Shown here piece after piece: positions 16,729 to 25,171 of a DNA stretch of 64,000 bases. A program made the translations under genes and the position numbers. Position 1 is the stretch's first letter, and the number at the start of each line of letters is the position of its first letter. The notes beneath the pieces are model-generated. The model had not been told where the DNA came from and did no database searches. It saw only the letters and a program-made list of their open reading frames with translations. This DNA is from Prevotella sp. (GTDB lineage: Bacteria > Bacteroidota > Bacteroidia > Bacteroidales > Bacteroidaceae): the NCBI GenBank assembly GCA_017554385.1, contig JAFZIL010000052.1, forward strand, positions 124,001 through 188,000, written 5' to 3'.

Positions 16729-19005
16729 TTAGAAATTCAGCGAAACATGAGCCAACGCATGAATGGGTGCCTGTGCCGAGAAGGTAGCCCATGAGTAGAA
16801 GTATTGCGCATTGTTGCTGAAGGCGACCACACGGCCATTGGCATCCTGCTTGAAGTTGATGCCACAGGAGCCGTTCGACTCATACTCATGGTTAAAGAGG
16901 TTATAGACCGTACAGCCCACCGTGATGCTCTTCATCGAGCGCAAGGGGAAGGTGTAGCTCACATCGAGATCGGTGGTACAATAAGCATCGATAACGGCAC
17001 TTACCAACTGGTTGCCATTGTCCTCGTCCACATAGTTATCGAAGCCTGAGTTAGTCATGTACTGCTTACCCACATACTTAGTCATCAAGCTGGCTGCAAG
17101 ACCTTTGTACTCGTAACGGAACATATTGTTGACAATCCAGTCGGGCGAGTAAGCCAGTTGCGTCTCACCCACGTTCACCTGCTGGGTAGCCCATGTATTG
17201 GGGTCGATCACGTTCAGCATCATGTCCTTGGCGCGATTCTTGCTCCACGTGGCGTTCACGTCCCATTTGAATCCCTCGAAGGGGCGCAATGCGGCTTCCA
17301 ATTCCACACCCATGCGATAGCTCTTGTCAATGTTGCGGGCAATCATCTCGCCATTGGTGTCCTGAGCACCGGTGAGCACGAACTGATCCTTGTAGTTCAT
17401 ATAGTAGAGGTTAAGACCTGCTGAGAAGAAAGGCGACTGGTACTTATAGCCCACCTCCAAGTCGTTCAGACGCTCTGCTTTTGGTTCTACACCGTCGGCC
17501 TCGGCCAGCATGTCCTCAAAGTCATTGCGCGTAGGTTCTTTATGGGCAATGGCATACGAAGCATAGACGCTGTGGTTACGATTGATCTGGTAGCTCAGTC
17601 CTGCCTTGGGATTGAAGAAATCGTATGTCTGGTCAAAGGCCAGAGGCTGCTGATCGCCCACACCGTTAAACTCCTGTGATGTGCCCGTTGACTTATATCC
17701 CACATGGCGGAACTGCAGGTCAACATAGGCATTCAGTCCCTGTATCAGCTCGTAACTGAGCTTACCATAGATATTGGCATCACTCTTCTTGGCATTATTG
17801 TCATAGTAGGTCTGGTTGGGATTGATGGTCTGCGAGGCCGATGGCGTACGCACCCATACCAACTTGCCGTAGTGGTCACCGTCGTATTTGTTCCATCCGC
17901 CACCTATGCTCGCCATGAGGCGGTCGTGATTGTCGTAGTTGGCCGAGGCTATCACACCGAAGAAGTCGTTGTCCATGCGCTTCTGGCGTATCACGTCGCT
18001 CAGGTCGCCCTTCACAGTACTGGCCCAGTACTTATAGAGTTTCTGACTGGTCTTGTACTGTTCGTAGTAACCCGTGCCCTTGGTGTAGTGAAGGGCAGCA
18101 TTCAGTTTCCAGTCAGTAGCCAGCCGTTTGTTCAGGATAAGCTGATAGTGTTGTTGGTGATAGTTGTCGGTCTGATTGTCGTAGTAGACACGGTTGCCAT
18201 TGGCATCAGTATACTTACCACAGGGATTATAGGTACGTCCATATTTCTCCATGTCGGCCTTCGAGGCATAGTCCCAGGCATGATAGGTTTTCTCCTGTCC
18301 GTTGAAGGTCACCAACTTCACCACTGTGTTGTCTCCAAAATAGCCACCTTGCAGGAAATAGGAGCCCAACGTGGCCGATGCACGATCGATATAGCCCTTT
18401 GAACTGATGTTCGACAAGCGTCCCTGAACAGCCCAATGGCCTCCGATAAGTCCTGTGCCGAAGCGGAAGGTCTCTTTCTGCGTATAATAGGAGCCGCCAC
18501 TCAGGTCGATTGTGGCGAAAGGCTCTGTACCTAAATTGTCGGTCTGCATGTTCACCGTGGCACCGAAGGCACCTGCACCATTGGTACTCGTACCCACACC
18601 ACGCTGCACCTGCATGGACTGCACACTGGAGGCGAAGTCGCCCATGTTCACCCAGTAGAGCTGTGAGCTCTCACCATCGTTCAGGGGAACGCCATTGGCA
18701 GTGACGTTGATGCGAGTGGGGTCGGTTCCTCGCACATGGATGCCCGTATAACCGATGCCCGTACCAGCATCGCTCGACATCGTGACGCTGGGCGTCAATG
18801 AGAGCAGATAGGGCACGTCCTTGCCGTGGTTCACCTGCTGGAGCTGTTTCTTGCTCATGTCAGTAAAGGCCATTGGTGTCTTCTTGCTTGCCCGGATGGA
18901 AAGCACTTGCACATTCTGCAGTTCAACACTCTTCAGCGAGTCGGCTGTCTCAGCACTCACACTCACGACACCTGTCAGTGCCAAAAGAATCAATGATTTA
19001 TTCAT
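16729..19005 (-). CDS. TonB-dependent outer-membrane receptor, predicted thiamine uptake
   Basis: A 758-residue receptor. It has a signal peptide (MNKSLILLALTGVVSVSAET), a plug domain (about residues 40-150, with GIHVRGTDPTRINVTANGVP and the NGAGAFGATVNMQT end block) and a 22-strand-type barrel ending in a terminal Phe (HVSLNF). It lacks the N-terminal CarboxypepD_reg domain of SusC proteins and has no SusD partner, so it is a classical small-ligand receptor. The ligand is inferred from the TPP riboswitch upstream on the same strand (19745-19828) and the PnuC-type permease gene immediately downstream. The leader between the riboswitch and the start codon is about 740 nt and full of repeats, which is odd for a riboswitch-controlled gene. 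Confidence 0.9.
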   Translation of the reverse strand: MNKSLILLALTGVVSVSAETADSLKSVELQNVQVLSIRASKKTPMAFTDMSKKQLQQVNHGKDVPYLLSLTPSVTMSSDAGTGIGYTGIHVRGTDPTRINVTANGVPLNDGESSQLYWVNMGDFASSVQSMQVQRGVGTSTNGAGAFGATVNMQTDNLGTEPFATIDLSGGSYYTQKETFRFGTGLIGGHWAVQGRLSNISSKGYIDRASATLGSYFLQGGYFGDNTVVKLVTFNGQEKTYHAWDYASKADMEKYGRTYNPCGKYTDANGNRVYYDNQTDNYHQQHYQLILNKRLATDWKLNAALHYTKGTGYYEQYKTSQKLYKYWASTVKGDLSDVIRQKRMDNDFFGVIASANYDNHDRLMASIGGGWNKYDGDHYGKLVWVRTPSASQTINPNQTYYDNNAKKSDANIYGKLSYELIQGLNAYVDLQFRHVGYKSTGTSQEFNGVGDQQPLAFDQTYDFFNPKAGLSYQINRNHSVYASYAIAHKEPTRNDFEDMLAEADGVEPKAERLNDLEVGYKYQSPFFSAGLNLYYMNYKDQFVLTGAQDTNGEMIARNIDKSYRMGVELEAALRPFEGFKWDVNATWSKNRAKDMMLNVIDPNTWATQQVNVGETQLAYSPDWIVNNMFRYEYKGLAASLMTKYVGKQYMTNSGFDNYVDEDNGNQLVSAVIDAYCTTDLDVSYTFPLRSMKSITVGCTVYNLFNHEYESNGSCGINFKQDANGRVVAFSNNAQYFYSWATFSAQAPIHALAHVSLNF

Positions 19006-19035
19006 CCCTTTTATTTCTCAATTATCAATTGTCAA
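19006..19035. repeat. AATTATC/AATTGTC-type short repeats upstream of the receptor gene
   Basis: TCTCAATTATCAATTGTCAATTATTTG directly upstream of the receptor start is a run of degenerate 8-nt units; a similar stretch (AATTGTCAATATTCAATT) lies at 19686-19703 at the other end of the long leader. Confidence 0.55.
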
Positions 19036-19143
19036 TTATTTGTGATGCAATTATTCCTGTCCAACTTCAAGTTTCCCTTTGTTAATAAGGGTTTCAGAGT
19101 GGTCTGTGATTTTTTGATTTGAAAATGACAGGGTAATTTTGTA

Positions 19144-19253
19144 AGAATACGGCTCGACGACGATGAGAATACGGCTCGACGACGATGAGAATACGGCTCG
19201 TTGCCCACGAGAATACGGCTCGTCGACAATGAGAATACGGCAATTTCGCCGAA
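19144..19253. repeat. Five-copy 22-bp tandem repeat in the thiamine operon leader
   Basis: AGAATACGG occurs at 19144, 19166, 19188, 19210 and 19232, exactly 22 bp apart. The first four copies continue CTCG and then differ: copies 1 and 2 are identical, copies 3 and 4 vary in the last nine bases, and copy 5 degenerates after the conserved core. There are no spacers of the CRISPR kind. It lies within the predicted untranslated leader. Confidence 0.9.
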
Positions 19254-19254
19254 A

Positions 19255-19555
19255 GCCCTAACTCCTAACCCAAATAGCGCTAATTCCCTTTAAACACAGG
19301 CCTTTTGTGAGGTTAGGGTTTCACTTAACACCTAACACACTCCTAACTTACTCCTAACCCAACACCTAACATTTTCGTCTAAATAGTTTGTGTGCATCAC
19401 CCCCAACCGCACACTTCCTGACTACTTGCCTGAAAAGAGATTCAGGTTAGGAGTTTGTTAGGGGTGAGTCTGGAGTTCAAACAGCTCCTAACCTCCGTTC
19501 CCCCCTTTCTACAAAGGCGTTTCAAGAGATTGGGTTAGGAGTTAGGACTTTTGGC
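19255..19555. repeat. Opposed CCTAAC and GTTAGG repeat clusters
   Basis: The left half (19255-19375) contains many CCTAAC words (CTCCTAACCC, ACACCTAACAC, CTCCTAACTTACTCCTAACCC), while the right half (19440-19545) contains mainly GTTAGG words (GGTTAGGAGT, GTTAGGGG, GGGTTAGGAGTTAGGA). The halves could pair into a long imperfect hairpin in the leader RNA. I see no gene here. Confidence 0.7.
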
Positions 19556-19744
19556 CCGTATCCTCGTGAATGCCCCATAGGAGAACTCATCACCAAGCCG
19601 AGATACTCTGTCAATCTCAATCAATCTGTCAAAGAACTCACTCTATTTTGACTTATACCTAATGCGTTTTTATCGCATCAGTAGTAATTGTCAATATTCA
19701 ATTTAAAAAGAGGGGGGAACTTCCGTTTTCGATTTCACCTTACT

Positions 19745-19828
19745 TCTCATCCCTACGTCGGCATTACCCGAATCAGGTTCTGAAGGGTATGATCTCAGCC
19801 GCCCAACCGGGTCAGCACCCCTTGACAA
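19745..19828 (-). ncRNA. TPP riboswitch (THI element)
   Basis: Read on the minus strand, the conserved parts are all present in order: GGGGTGCT, GGCTGAGATCATACCC, ACCTGATTCGGGTAATGCC, and CGTAGGGA. Thiamine pyrophosphate binding should lower expression of the downstream receptor and permease. A stretch CCCCCCTCTTTTT about 30 nt beyond the aptamer could belong to an expression platform (the C-run could pair with the G-rich 5' aptamer strand), which is an inference. Confidence 0.95.
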
Positions 19829-19850
19829 GCCATCGTTGGAAAATCGTGTG

Positions 19851-19881
19851 CAAAGGTACGAAGTTTTTACGAAATGACAAA
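19851..19881 (-). promoter_or_regulatory. Consensus promoter for the riboswitch transcript
   Basis: On the minus strand TTTG (19878-19881), a 19-nt spacer and TACCTTTG (19851-19858) match the Bacteroidetes consensus. The start near 19845 puts the TPP aptamer at the very 5' end of the transcript. Confidence 0.8.
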
Positions 19882-19931
19882 GAAAAGGCATGTTTTTTTG
19901 GCAAAACGATACGCGAATGAAAGAAAATACG

Positions 19932-19939
19932 TAACTTTG
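19932..19939 (+). promoter_or_regulatory. -7 promoter element for the YeaQ-type gene
   Basis: TAACTTTG followed by C matches the Bacteroidetes -7 box; the predicted start near 19944 gives a leader of about 33 nt to the ATG at 19977. The -33 region is not well conserved. Confidence 0.6.
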
Positions 19940-19976
19940 CAACCAGTATTTATTATATCTTTAAATCATTAGCATT

Positions 19977-20216
19977 ATGGGTATTATTGCATCAATTATT
20001 CTGGGATGTCTGGCTGGCTTCTGTGCCGGTAAGTTAATGAAAGGCGGTGGCTTCGGTTTCCTGATGAACACGCTACTGGGACTGTTTGGTGGCGCATTAG
20101 GCGGCTGGCTGTTCTCGGCCCTCGGCATTGCGTGGGGTGGACTGCTGGGCCAACTTGGCACAGCCATCGTCGGTGCCGTGGTAATTCTCTACGTGGCATC
20201 TCTGCTGAAGAAATAG
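19977..20216 (+). CDS. GlsB/YeaQ/YmgE family small membrane protein
   Basis: A 79-residue, glycine-rich protein with three predicted membrane helices (IIASIILGCLAGFCAGKLM, GFLMNTLLGLFGGALGGWLF, LGTAIVGAVVILYVASLL). Sequence and length fit the transglycosylase-associated/YeaQ family, which is linked to stress responses but has no proven biochemical function. The name GlsB for this family is unrelated to the glycine-lipid gene glsB at 38596. It is monocistronic, with its own promoter and a terminator at 20292. Its stop codon lies inside a perfect 29-bp tandem duplication. Confidence 0.9.
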   Translation: MGIIASIILGCLAGFCAGKLMKGGGFGFLMNTLLGLFGGALGGWLFSALGIAWGGLLGQLGTAIVGAVVILYVASLLKK

Positions 20217-20269
20217 AAACACACTGCTGACCTCAGATCAAATAGAAACACACTGCTGACCTCAGATCA
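20212..20269. repeat. Perfect 29-bp tandem duplication over the YeaQ-type stop codon
   Basis: The 29 bp beginning AATAGAAACACACTG at 20212 are repeated without change at 20241-20269. The first copy carries the TAG stop codon of the small membrane protein; the second is untranslated. The lack of any mismatch suggests a recent event. Confidence 0.95.
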
Positions 20270-20291
20270 TGCGGATGAAAGCAAACGTGTG

Positions 20292-20335
20292 CGATGACGG
20301 CATGAAGCCGTTATCGTTCTTTATTGTGTTTTACT
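20292..20335 (+). terminator. Terminator after the YeaQ-type gene
   Basis: CGATGACGGC (20292-20301) pairs with GCCGTTATCG (20307-20316), one mismatch, with a 5-nt loop, followed by the T-rich TTCTTTATTGTGTTTT. Confidence 0.65.
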
Positions 20336-20407
20336 TTTCGAAGTAAGATGAACTTCGTAGGTCGGGAAACAGGGGCTGTCAGCACTCCTAACAGGGGCTG
20401 TTTGCAA

Positions 20408-21289
20408 TCAGTGCTCGCGGAATTCGCTTGGCGACATGCCAAGATGCTTGCGTACATAGCTGCCGAAATGCGACATGTTTGCGAAGCCCAGCTTTGCCGA
20501 TATTTCTTTAATGGACAGATTTGAGCTTCTCAAATAGAAGCGTATGTCCTCAATGGTATATTCAATAATCCATTGCGAGGCCGTCTTGTTACTATATTTC
20601 AGACAAAGCATCGTAAGATATTTGGGAGTAATGGCCAGTCCGCTGGCATAGTGAGTGATGGGGAGTCGCTTGATTTCGCTTTTGGAAAGGTGGTTGATGA
20701 ATCTGTTGAAAAGTATTTTTCCTTGTGAGAGTTTTTGCTGGTTTACAATTCCTTCCTTGTCTTGTAACAGGAAACAGAAATCCAAGAGCATGGCACGTAT
20801 GAGTGATTGTACTATTTCGTGAGGAGTCTTTAGTTCTCGCTGTTTAGTTTTAAGTTCAATGAGTGCAAAATAGTATCGGAATTCTTCTTGCTCCGGAGGC
20901 GCCAGATGTATGATGTTGTGTTGGTTAGTGTAGACCGATCGGTGCCATAGGTCGGCCTTGTCGCGTAGCAGTCCCTGTACGATGTGGTCGGAAATACAGA
21001 GAGCTATGCATTCAAAGTCTTTGTCGTAGTTGTTGTTTTTAATGATTGTGTGGGGTGTGCAGAATAGCATGTCGCCCTCAGTGATAGTCATGCTTGTTCC
21101 ATCGGCCATTGTAATCTTCGAACTACTATTTGTGCAGAAGACCATAAGGTTTGTCAATGACTTTGTGGGATAGAGGCTTGCCAGATCCTTAACGTTGTCA
21201 AAAATCACAACGTCGCCATTTGAGTAGTCAACAAACAGGGTGCTGAACTCAACGAATCTTCTTTTTTCTTTTTGAGGGTCGTGGGCCAT
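20408..21289 (-). CDS. AraC family transcriptional regulator
   Basis: A 293-residue protein. The N-terminal half is a cupin-like sensory domain (about residues 20-160; FVDYSNGDVVIFDN, MTITEGDMLFCTPH), and the C-terminal 100 residues form the double helix-turn-helix of AraC proteins (YASGLAITPKYLTMLCLKYS, then LSIKEISAKLGFANMSHFGSYVRKHLGMSPSEFR). The ligand and targets are unknown. It lies downstream of ftsZ on the same strand but behind a strong terminator, so it is its own unit. The neighbouring YeaQ-type gene is transcribed toward it. Confidence 0.93.
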   Translation of the reverse strand: MAHDPQKEKRRFVEFSTLFVDYSNGDVVIFDNVKDLASLYPTKSLTNLMVFCTNSSSKITMADGTSMTITEGDMLFCTPHTIIKNNNYDKDFECIALCISDHIVQGLLRDKADLWHRSVYTNQHNIIHLAPPEQEEFRYYFALIELKTKQRELKTPHEIVQSLIRAMLLDFCFLLQDKEGIVNQQKLSQGKILFNRFINHLSKSEIKRLPITHYASGLAITPKYLTMLCLKYSNKTASQWIIEYTIEDIRFYLRSSNLSIKEISAKLGFANMSHFGSYVRKHLGMSPSEFREH

Positions 21290-21473
21290 ATTTATCTAAT
21301 TTGATGCAAATATCTGCTTTTTTTTTCATATTTTGGTGTATAAATATGGATTAATTCTGTTCTTATTTACTATCATTTCCCCAATTCGTTATTTATTGTG
21401 CGAAATTGAACACCAACATGGTGACTTTCCACTGATTATTGGGCTTCATTTCAACACTTTACCGAGAAAACAA

Positions 21474-21539
21474 ACACGCCTTGTGTGTGCCCACATCCCA
21501 TCTCTACAAAGCTGAATGGAGGGCACGCACAAGGCGTGT
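21474..21539 (-). terminator. Strong terminator closing the dcw cluster after ftsZ
   Basis: A 19-bp stem (21474-21492 with 21521-21539, one G-T pair) with a 28-nt loop, followed on the minus strand by TTGTTTTCTC. It lies about 35 bp after the ftsZ stop codon. Confidence 0.8.
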
Positions 21540-21571
21540 GGTAAGTTGCCTTTTTGAATATTTGCTTACAA

Positions 21572-22903
21572 TCAGACGAAGCTGATGACGCCCTGCACGT
21601 CGGCGGCGTTTGCCGTTGTATCGACAGCGGGCTTGGGAGCAGCGTTCTGATTGCTGATGCTTTCGAGTACCTCGCGAGTACGCTTATAGGTAGGTGTCTG
21701 CTCGACAGCCGAGATGATGTCATCGTTGTCGAGGTCTTCTGGGCGGAAGAGGTAGATTTTCGGGTGGCGCTTGTAGGTTCGCGCGTTCGAGTCCTCGTCG
21801 TAGAACTTGGCGCGACGCTCCATATTGCGTGCCTCACGCTCCTGAATCTCTGCGAGCTTCGATGCCTCTTCTCGGGTCTGCTTTGTCAGTCGGTCCTGCA
21901 TGCCGTCGACATTGCTGATGCCAAAGCCAGTGGCGAGGATGGTCACCTTGACCTTATTGCCCAGCTCCGGATCCTCGGCCACACCCCACTTAATCTCGAA
22001 GTCGCCGAACTTACCCATGAACTCGTGGACGTAGTTGATCTCGTCCATCATGAAGTCATCCTTGCCGTCGGTCTGCTCGCAGAAAGAGATGTTGAACAGG
22101 ATTTTCTTCGAGTTGAAGATGTCGTTGTCGTTGAGCAGAGGCGAGTTGAGGGCATCGTCAATGGCCTTCTTCACGCGCTCTTCGCCCTCGCCGAAGCCTG
22201 TTGACATGATGGCCACACCACCATTTTCGAGCACGGTCTTCACATCGTTGAAGTCGAGGTTGATGATGCCGTGGACGGTGATAATCTCGGCAATGCTCTT
22301 GGCTGCCACCGAAAGGGTGTCGTCGGCCTTGCCGAATGCCTGACGGAAAGGCAAGTTGCCATAGATGGCACGCAGGCGTTCGTTGTTGATGACCAGCAGG
22401 GCGTCGACGTGCTTCGACATCTCCTCGACACCGTCGAGGGCCTGGTCAATCTTCTTGTTGCCCTCAAAACGGAAGGGGATGGTGACGATGCCCACAGTGA
22501 GGATGCCCATCTCCTTCGAGACACGGGCAATAACGGGTGCAGCTCCGGTACCGGTGCCGCCACCCATGCCTGCGGTGATGAAAGCCATGCGGGTGCCGTC
22601 GCTGAGCATGCGGCGAATGTCGTCGATGCTCTCCTCGGCAGCCTCACGGGCCTTGGCCGGACGGTTGCCGGCACCGAGACCCTCGCTGCCAAGTTGCAGC
22701 TTGACAGGCACGGGCGAGTCGTTGAGTGCCTGGTTATCGGTGTTACACACGACAAAAGTCACGTCGTGGATGCCTTCGTTGTACATGTGGTTCACAGCGT
22801 TGCCACCGCCACCGCCCACGCCGATGACCTTGATGATGCTGTGCTTCTCCTCGGGAACGCCGAAGTCGAGTATTTCGCTGGGATTGAAAATGTTGTCTGC
22901 CAT
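21572..22903 (-). CDS. ftsZ: Cell division protein FtsZ
   Basis: A 443-residue tubulin-like GTPase that forms the division ring. The G-box GMGGGTGTGAAP is intact in the first third, preceded by IKVIGVGGGGGNAVNHM, and the T7 loop NLDFNDVKT supplies the catalytic Asp contact. The C-terminal extension beyond residue 320 is charged, with a Bacteroidetes-type KIYLFRPEDLDNDDII and PTYKRTREVL segment rather than the proteobacterial C-terminal peptide. It is the last gene of the dcw cluster; ftsA ends 79 bp upstream and the spacer is a short-repeat array. Confidence 0.98.
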   Translation of the reverse strand: MADNIFNPSEILDFGVPEEKHSIIKVIGVGGGGGNAVNHMYNEGIHDVTFVVCNTDNQALNDSPVPVKLQLGSEGLGAGNRPAKAREAAEESIDDIRRMLSDGTRMAFITAGMGGGTGTGAAPVIARVSKEMGILTVGIVTIPFRFEGNKKIDQALDGVEEMSKHVDALLVINNERLRAIYGNLPFRQAFGKADDTLSVAAKSIAEIITVHGIINLDFNDVKTVLENGGVAIMSTGFGEGEERVKKAIDDALNSPLLNDNDIFNSKKILFNISFCEQTDGKDDFMMDEINYVHEFMGKFGDFEIKWGVAEDPELGNKVKVTILATGFGISNVDGMQDRLTKQTREEASKLAEIQEREARNMERRAKFYDEDSNARTYKRHPKIYLFRPEDLDNDDIISAVEQTPTYKRTREVLESISNQNAAPKPAVDTTANAADVQGVISFV

Positions 22904-22924
22904 AATTGGTGATGATTTTGTTTA

Positions 22925-22975
22925 GGGTGTTGGGTCTTATGAGGCTTATGCGGCCTATAGGGCTTATGTGACTTA
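22925..22975. repeat. GGCTTATG-type repeat array between ftsA and ftsZ
   Basis: About five degenerate 9-10-nt units (GGGTCTTAT, GAGGCTTAT, GCGGCCTAT, AGGGCTTAT, GTGACTTAT) fill the spacer. The same word family is found in frame in the HhH-barrel gene and, in shorter form, in the murC-murG (26550-26575) and ftsW-murD (29000-29030) spacers. Confidence 0.8.
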
Positions 22976-22982
22976 TCTTCGG

Positions 22983-24416
22983 TTACTCGTCCTTGACGAT
23001 TTCTTCACCGAACTTCTTAACGCGGTTCCACAGGCGATTGCCGAAGCTGTTGGCTTTCTTGCGCTGGCGCTCGGCCTCAGCTTGGGCTTCTTGCTCCCGT
23101 TGCTGTTGTTCCTTGAGTTCGCGCTCCTGGCGCTCTTTCTCCTGCTGGGCTTTGTCGGCTGCCAGCACACCGGGATTCTCGGCTGCTGCAGTAGTAACGG
23201 TGTCAACAACAGGTTCTTCCTGGTCTTCGGCAGGAGCAAAGAGGTCGCGGTTTGTGTTCAGCTCGCCGCCGGCACAGTTCACGTAGCCCTTCGACAGCAG
23301 CCCCAAAGCAGTGTTGGCCATACCGTCGTGCTTCTTGATGGCGGGATCGCCCGAGTTGATGGAGAGCGTGACGAATTTGGCCGTACGTATCTTGTCAATG
23401 CGGGTGTGGTAGCGAAAGGCAGTCTCTATGTTCTTCAGGTTCGCGCCACCACCAGTGAGCACAATGCCGCCAAGCAGTTTGTCGTAGTATTCGTTGGGTA
23501 TCTGCTCACGCACGTTGAGAATGATTTCCTCCAAGCGGCCCTCGATAATCTCGATGAAACGGCGACTCTCTACCTGACGTTCCTGATCGATAGAGTATTT
23601 CAGCGTGTCGTCGATGTCGTTATTGTCGGTATAAGCTGAGCCGTACTTCAGCTTCATGGCCTCGGCATCGGCCTCTTCCATCTGGAGTGAGGCAATGTCC
23701 TTGGTGATGTTGTTGGCTCCAAGGGGAATGACGGCGAGGTGGCGCAGAAGGTTCTTGAAATAGACGGCCACGGTAGTGGTGTCGGCTCCCAGGTCCACAA
23801 GTGCACAGCCTGAACGCTTTTCGGTCTCGGTAAGCACCACATTGGCCAACATAAGCGGAGCCACATACATCTCGACCACCTTGATGCCGGCTGTTTCGAA
23901 GCTCTTGCTCAGGTTCAGGAAGAACGACTTGCGCATGAGGATATTCAGGAAATTGGCTTCGAGACGCGAGGCGCGGATGCCTACAGGGTCGATCTGAAGA
24001 TTGCTGTCAACGCGATACTCCTGGTCGACCACCTCGAGAATCTTCTGGTCGGCATATTCCGTGGCACGGTTCTCGTCCATGAGCTCGCTCACCATCTCGG
24101 CGGTGATGATGGTATCAGTGGGCAAGTCACGTATGATGCTATTGCGCACACCGCGAATGCTTTGGCCACCCACGCCAACGAATACCTGGCGTATGCGGGT
24201 CTTCAACTGTGACTCGAGCTTCTTGACAATGGTGGACAGGCATTGTGCCGTCTTGTCAATGTTATAGACTACGCCCTTGCGGATAAAGGACGATGACTCT
24301 TCGCGCACCAGGGCGAGGACGCTGATGCTGCCGTCGGGCTTCTTCTGACCGGCAATACCCGTAATCTTCGAAGAACCGAGCTCAATCGCTACGATAAATT
24401 CCTTTTGTTCTGCCAT
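22983..24416 (-). CDS. ftsA: Cell division protein FtsA
   Basis: A 477-residue actin-like ATPase that anchors FtsZ to the membrane. The phosphate-binding motifs of the actin fold are visible (VAIELGSSKITG at the N terminus, ALVDLGADTTTVAVY, VLTGGGANLKN). The C terminus is Glu/Gln/Lys-rich (coiled-coil-like, EKERQERELKEQQQREQEAQ) and ends in a basic amphipathic stretch (SFGNRLWNRVKKFGEEIVKDE), consistent with the membrane-targeting helix. I start at the ATG at 24416 (MAEQKEFIVAIELG); an upstream frame from 24497 overlaps ftsQ and lacks family similarity. ftsQ ends 14 bp upstream. Confidence 0.97.
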   Translation of the reverse strand: MAEQKEFIVAIELGSSKITGIAGQKKPDGSISVLALVREESSSFIRKGVVYNIDKTAQCLSTIVKKLESQLKTRIRQVFVGVGGQSIRGVRNSIIRDLPTDTIITAEMVSELMDENRATEYADQKILEVVDQEYRVDSNLQIDPVGIRASRLEANFLNILMRKSFFLNLSKSFETAGIKVVEMYVAPLMLANVVLTETEKRSGCALVDLGADTTTVAVYFKNLLRHLAVIPLGANNITKDIASLQMEEADAEAMKLKYGSAYTDNNDIDDTLKYSIDQERQVESRRFIEIIEGRLEEIILNVREQIPNEYYDKLLGGIVLTGGGANLKNIETAFRYHTRIDKIRTAKFVTLSINSGDPAIKKHDGMANTALGLLSKGYVNCAGGELNTNRDLFAPAEDQEEPVVDTVTTAAAENPGVLAADKAQQEKERQERELKEQQQREQEAQAEAERQRKKANSFGNRLWNRVKKFGEEIVKDE

Positions 24417-24430
24417 ATCTAAATTATTTA

Positions 24431-25171
24431 TTATTTTGTTCGTTTGCAGATAATCTGATTGTCGAACTCGACGCTGATGCGCGAGTATTTGTTCCATCCT
24501 GCCTGCGACAGACCATAGAGGTAGAACTTCTGTAGACGTTGCAACTTGTGGCTGATGTCAGTGGGCTGGCCCAAATAGGCAATATGCTCGCCTACACGGG
24601 GTATCAGCTCTACCGAACCATCGGTCAGTATGTTCAGCTGAACCACCTGATTCTTCCAGAACTGGTCGGCCTGAATAACATTGGCCACGGCGAACAGGCG
24701 TTTCTTGGCATAGGAACGGGTGATACTGCCTGTGGCCACGATGACATCGCACGAATAGCCTGTTGGCGTCATGGACTCACCGTGGTTGTCGACATAGTAG
24801 TCGTCGTCATTGTCGGCCATCACGCGAACGACAGGCACACGCTGACGGAGACTGATGCATACATGACCCGACTGCGTCTTATAGCATTGAGCAGATTCAA
24901 TCAGGTTATTGCCGCTCAGTTTCTCTTCAATCTGTCGCACGCTGATCTTGTCCATGGGTTTTCCGAGGGGCATAAGGTGGCTGCTGACGAGTATCTGGCG
25001 TATGTCTTCCTCATTGAGAAAGCCCTGCGGGTCGGTTTTCTCGATGCTGATGCGCACTTCGTTGCATACCGATGACCGCTCTTCAGGCTTGTTGAAGGCC
25101 GTCACAGCCAGCACTAAATAGACACCGATGACAATGTCGAGCGTGATAATGATGGCTTTCTTCCAATTCAT
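24431..25171 (-). CDS. ftsQ: Cell division protein FtsQ
   Basis: A 246-residue bitopic protein with one N-terminal membrane helix (AIIITLDIVIGVYLVLAVTAF) and a periplasmic POTRA-like region (EVRISIEKTDPQGFLNEEDI, then SVRQIEEKLSGNNLIESAQC) followed by a beta domain. FtsQ links early and late divisome proteins through the FtsL complex. Sequence conservation is low, as usual; the assignment rests on topology and on its place between murC and ftsA. Its start overlaps the murC stop by 4 bp (ATGA), implying translational coupling. Confidence 0.9.
   Translation of the reverse strand: MNWKKAIIITLDIVIGVYLVLAVTAFNKPEERSSVCNEVRISIEKTDPQGFLNEEDIRQILVSSHLMPLGKPMDKISVRQIEEKLSGNNLIESAQCYKTQSGHVCISLRQRVPVVRVMADNDDDYYVDNHGESMTPTGYSCDVIVATGSITRSYAKKRLFAVANVIQADQFWKNQVVQLNILTDGSVELIPRVGEHIAYLGQPTDISHKLQRLQKFYLYGLSQAGWNKYSRISVEFDNQIICKRTK

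Noticed and set aside
17704..18402. 232-codon plus-strand frame opposite the TonB receptor
   Set aside because: Antisense shadow of a well-supported receptor gene; composition is an artefact of the opposite coding strand.
19144..19253. CRISPR array
   Set aside because: Repeats are contiguous at 22 bp with no spacers of 30 bp or more and no cas genes nearby.
21554..22912. Plus-strand frames of about 200 codons opposite ftsZ
   Set aside because: Shadow frames of a strongly conserved gene; no family features.
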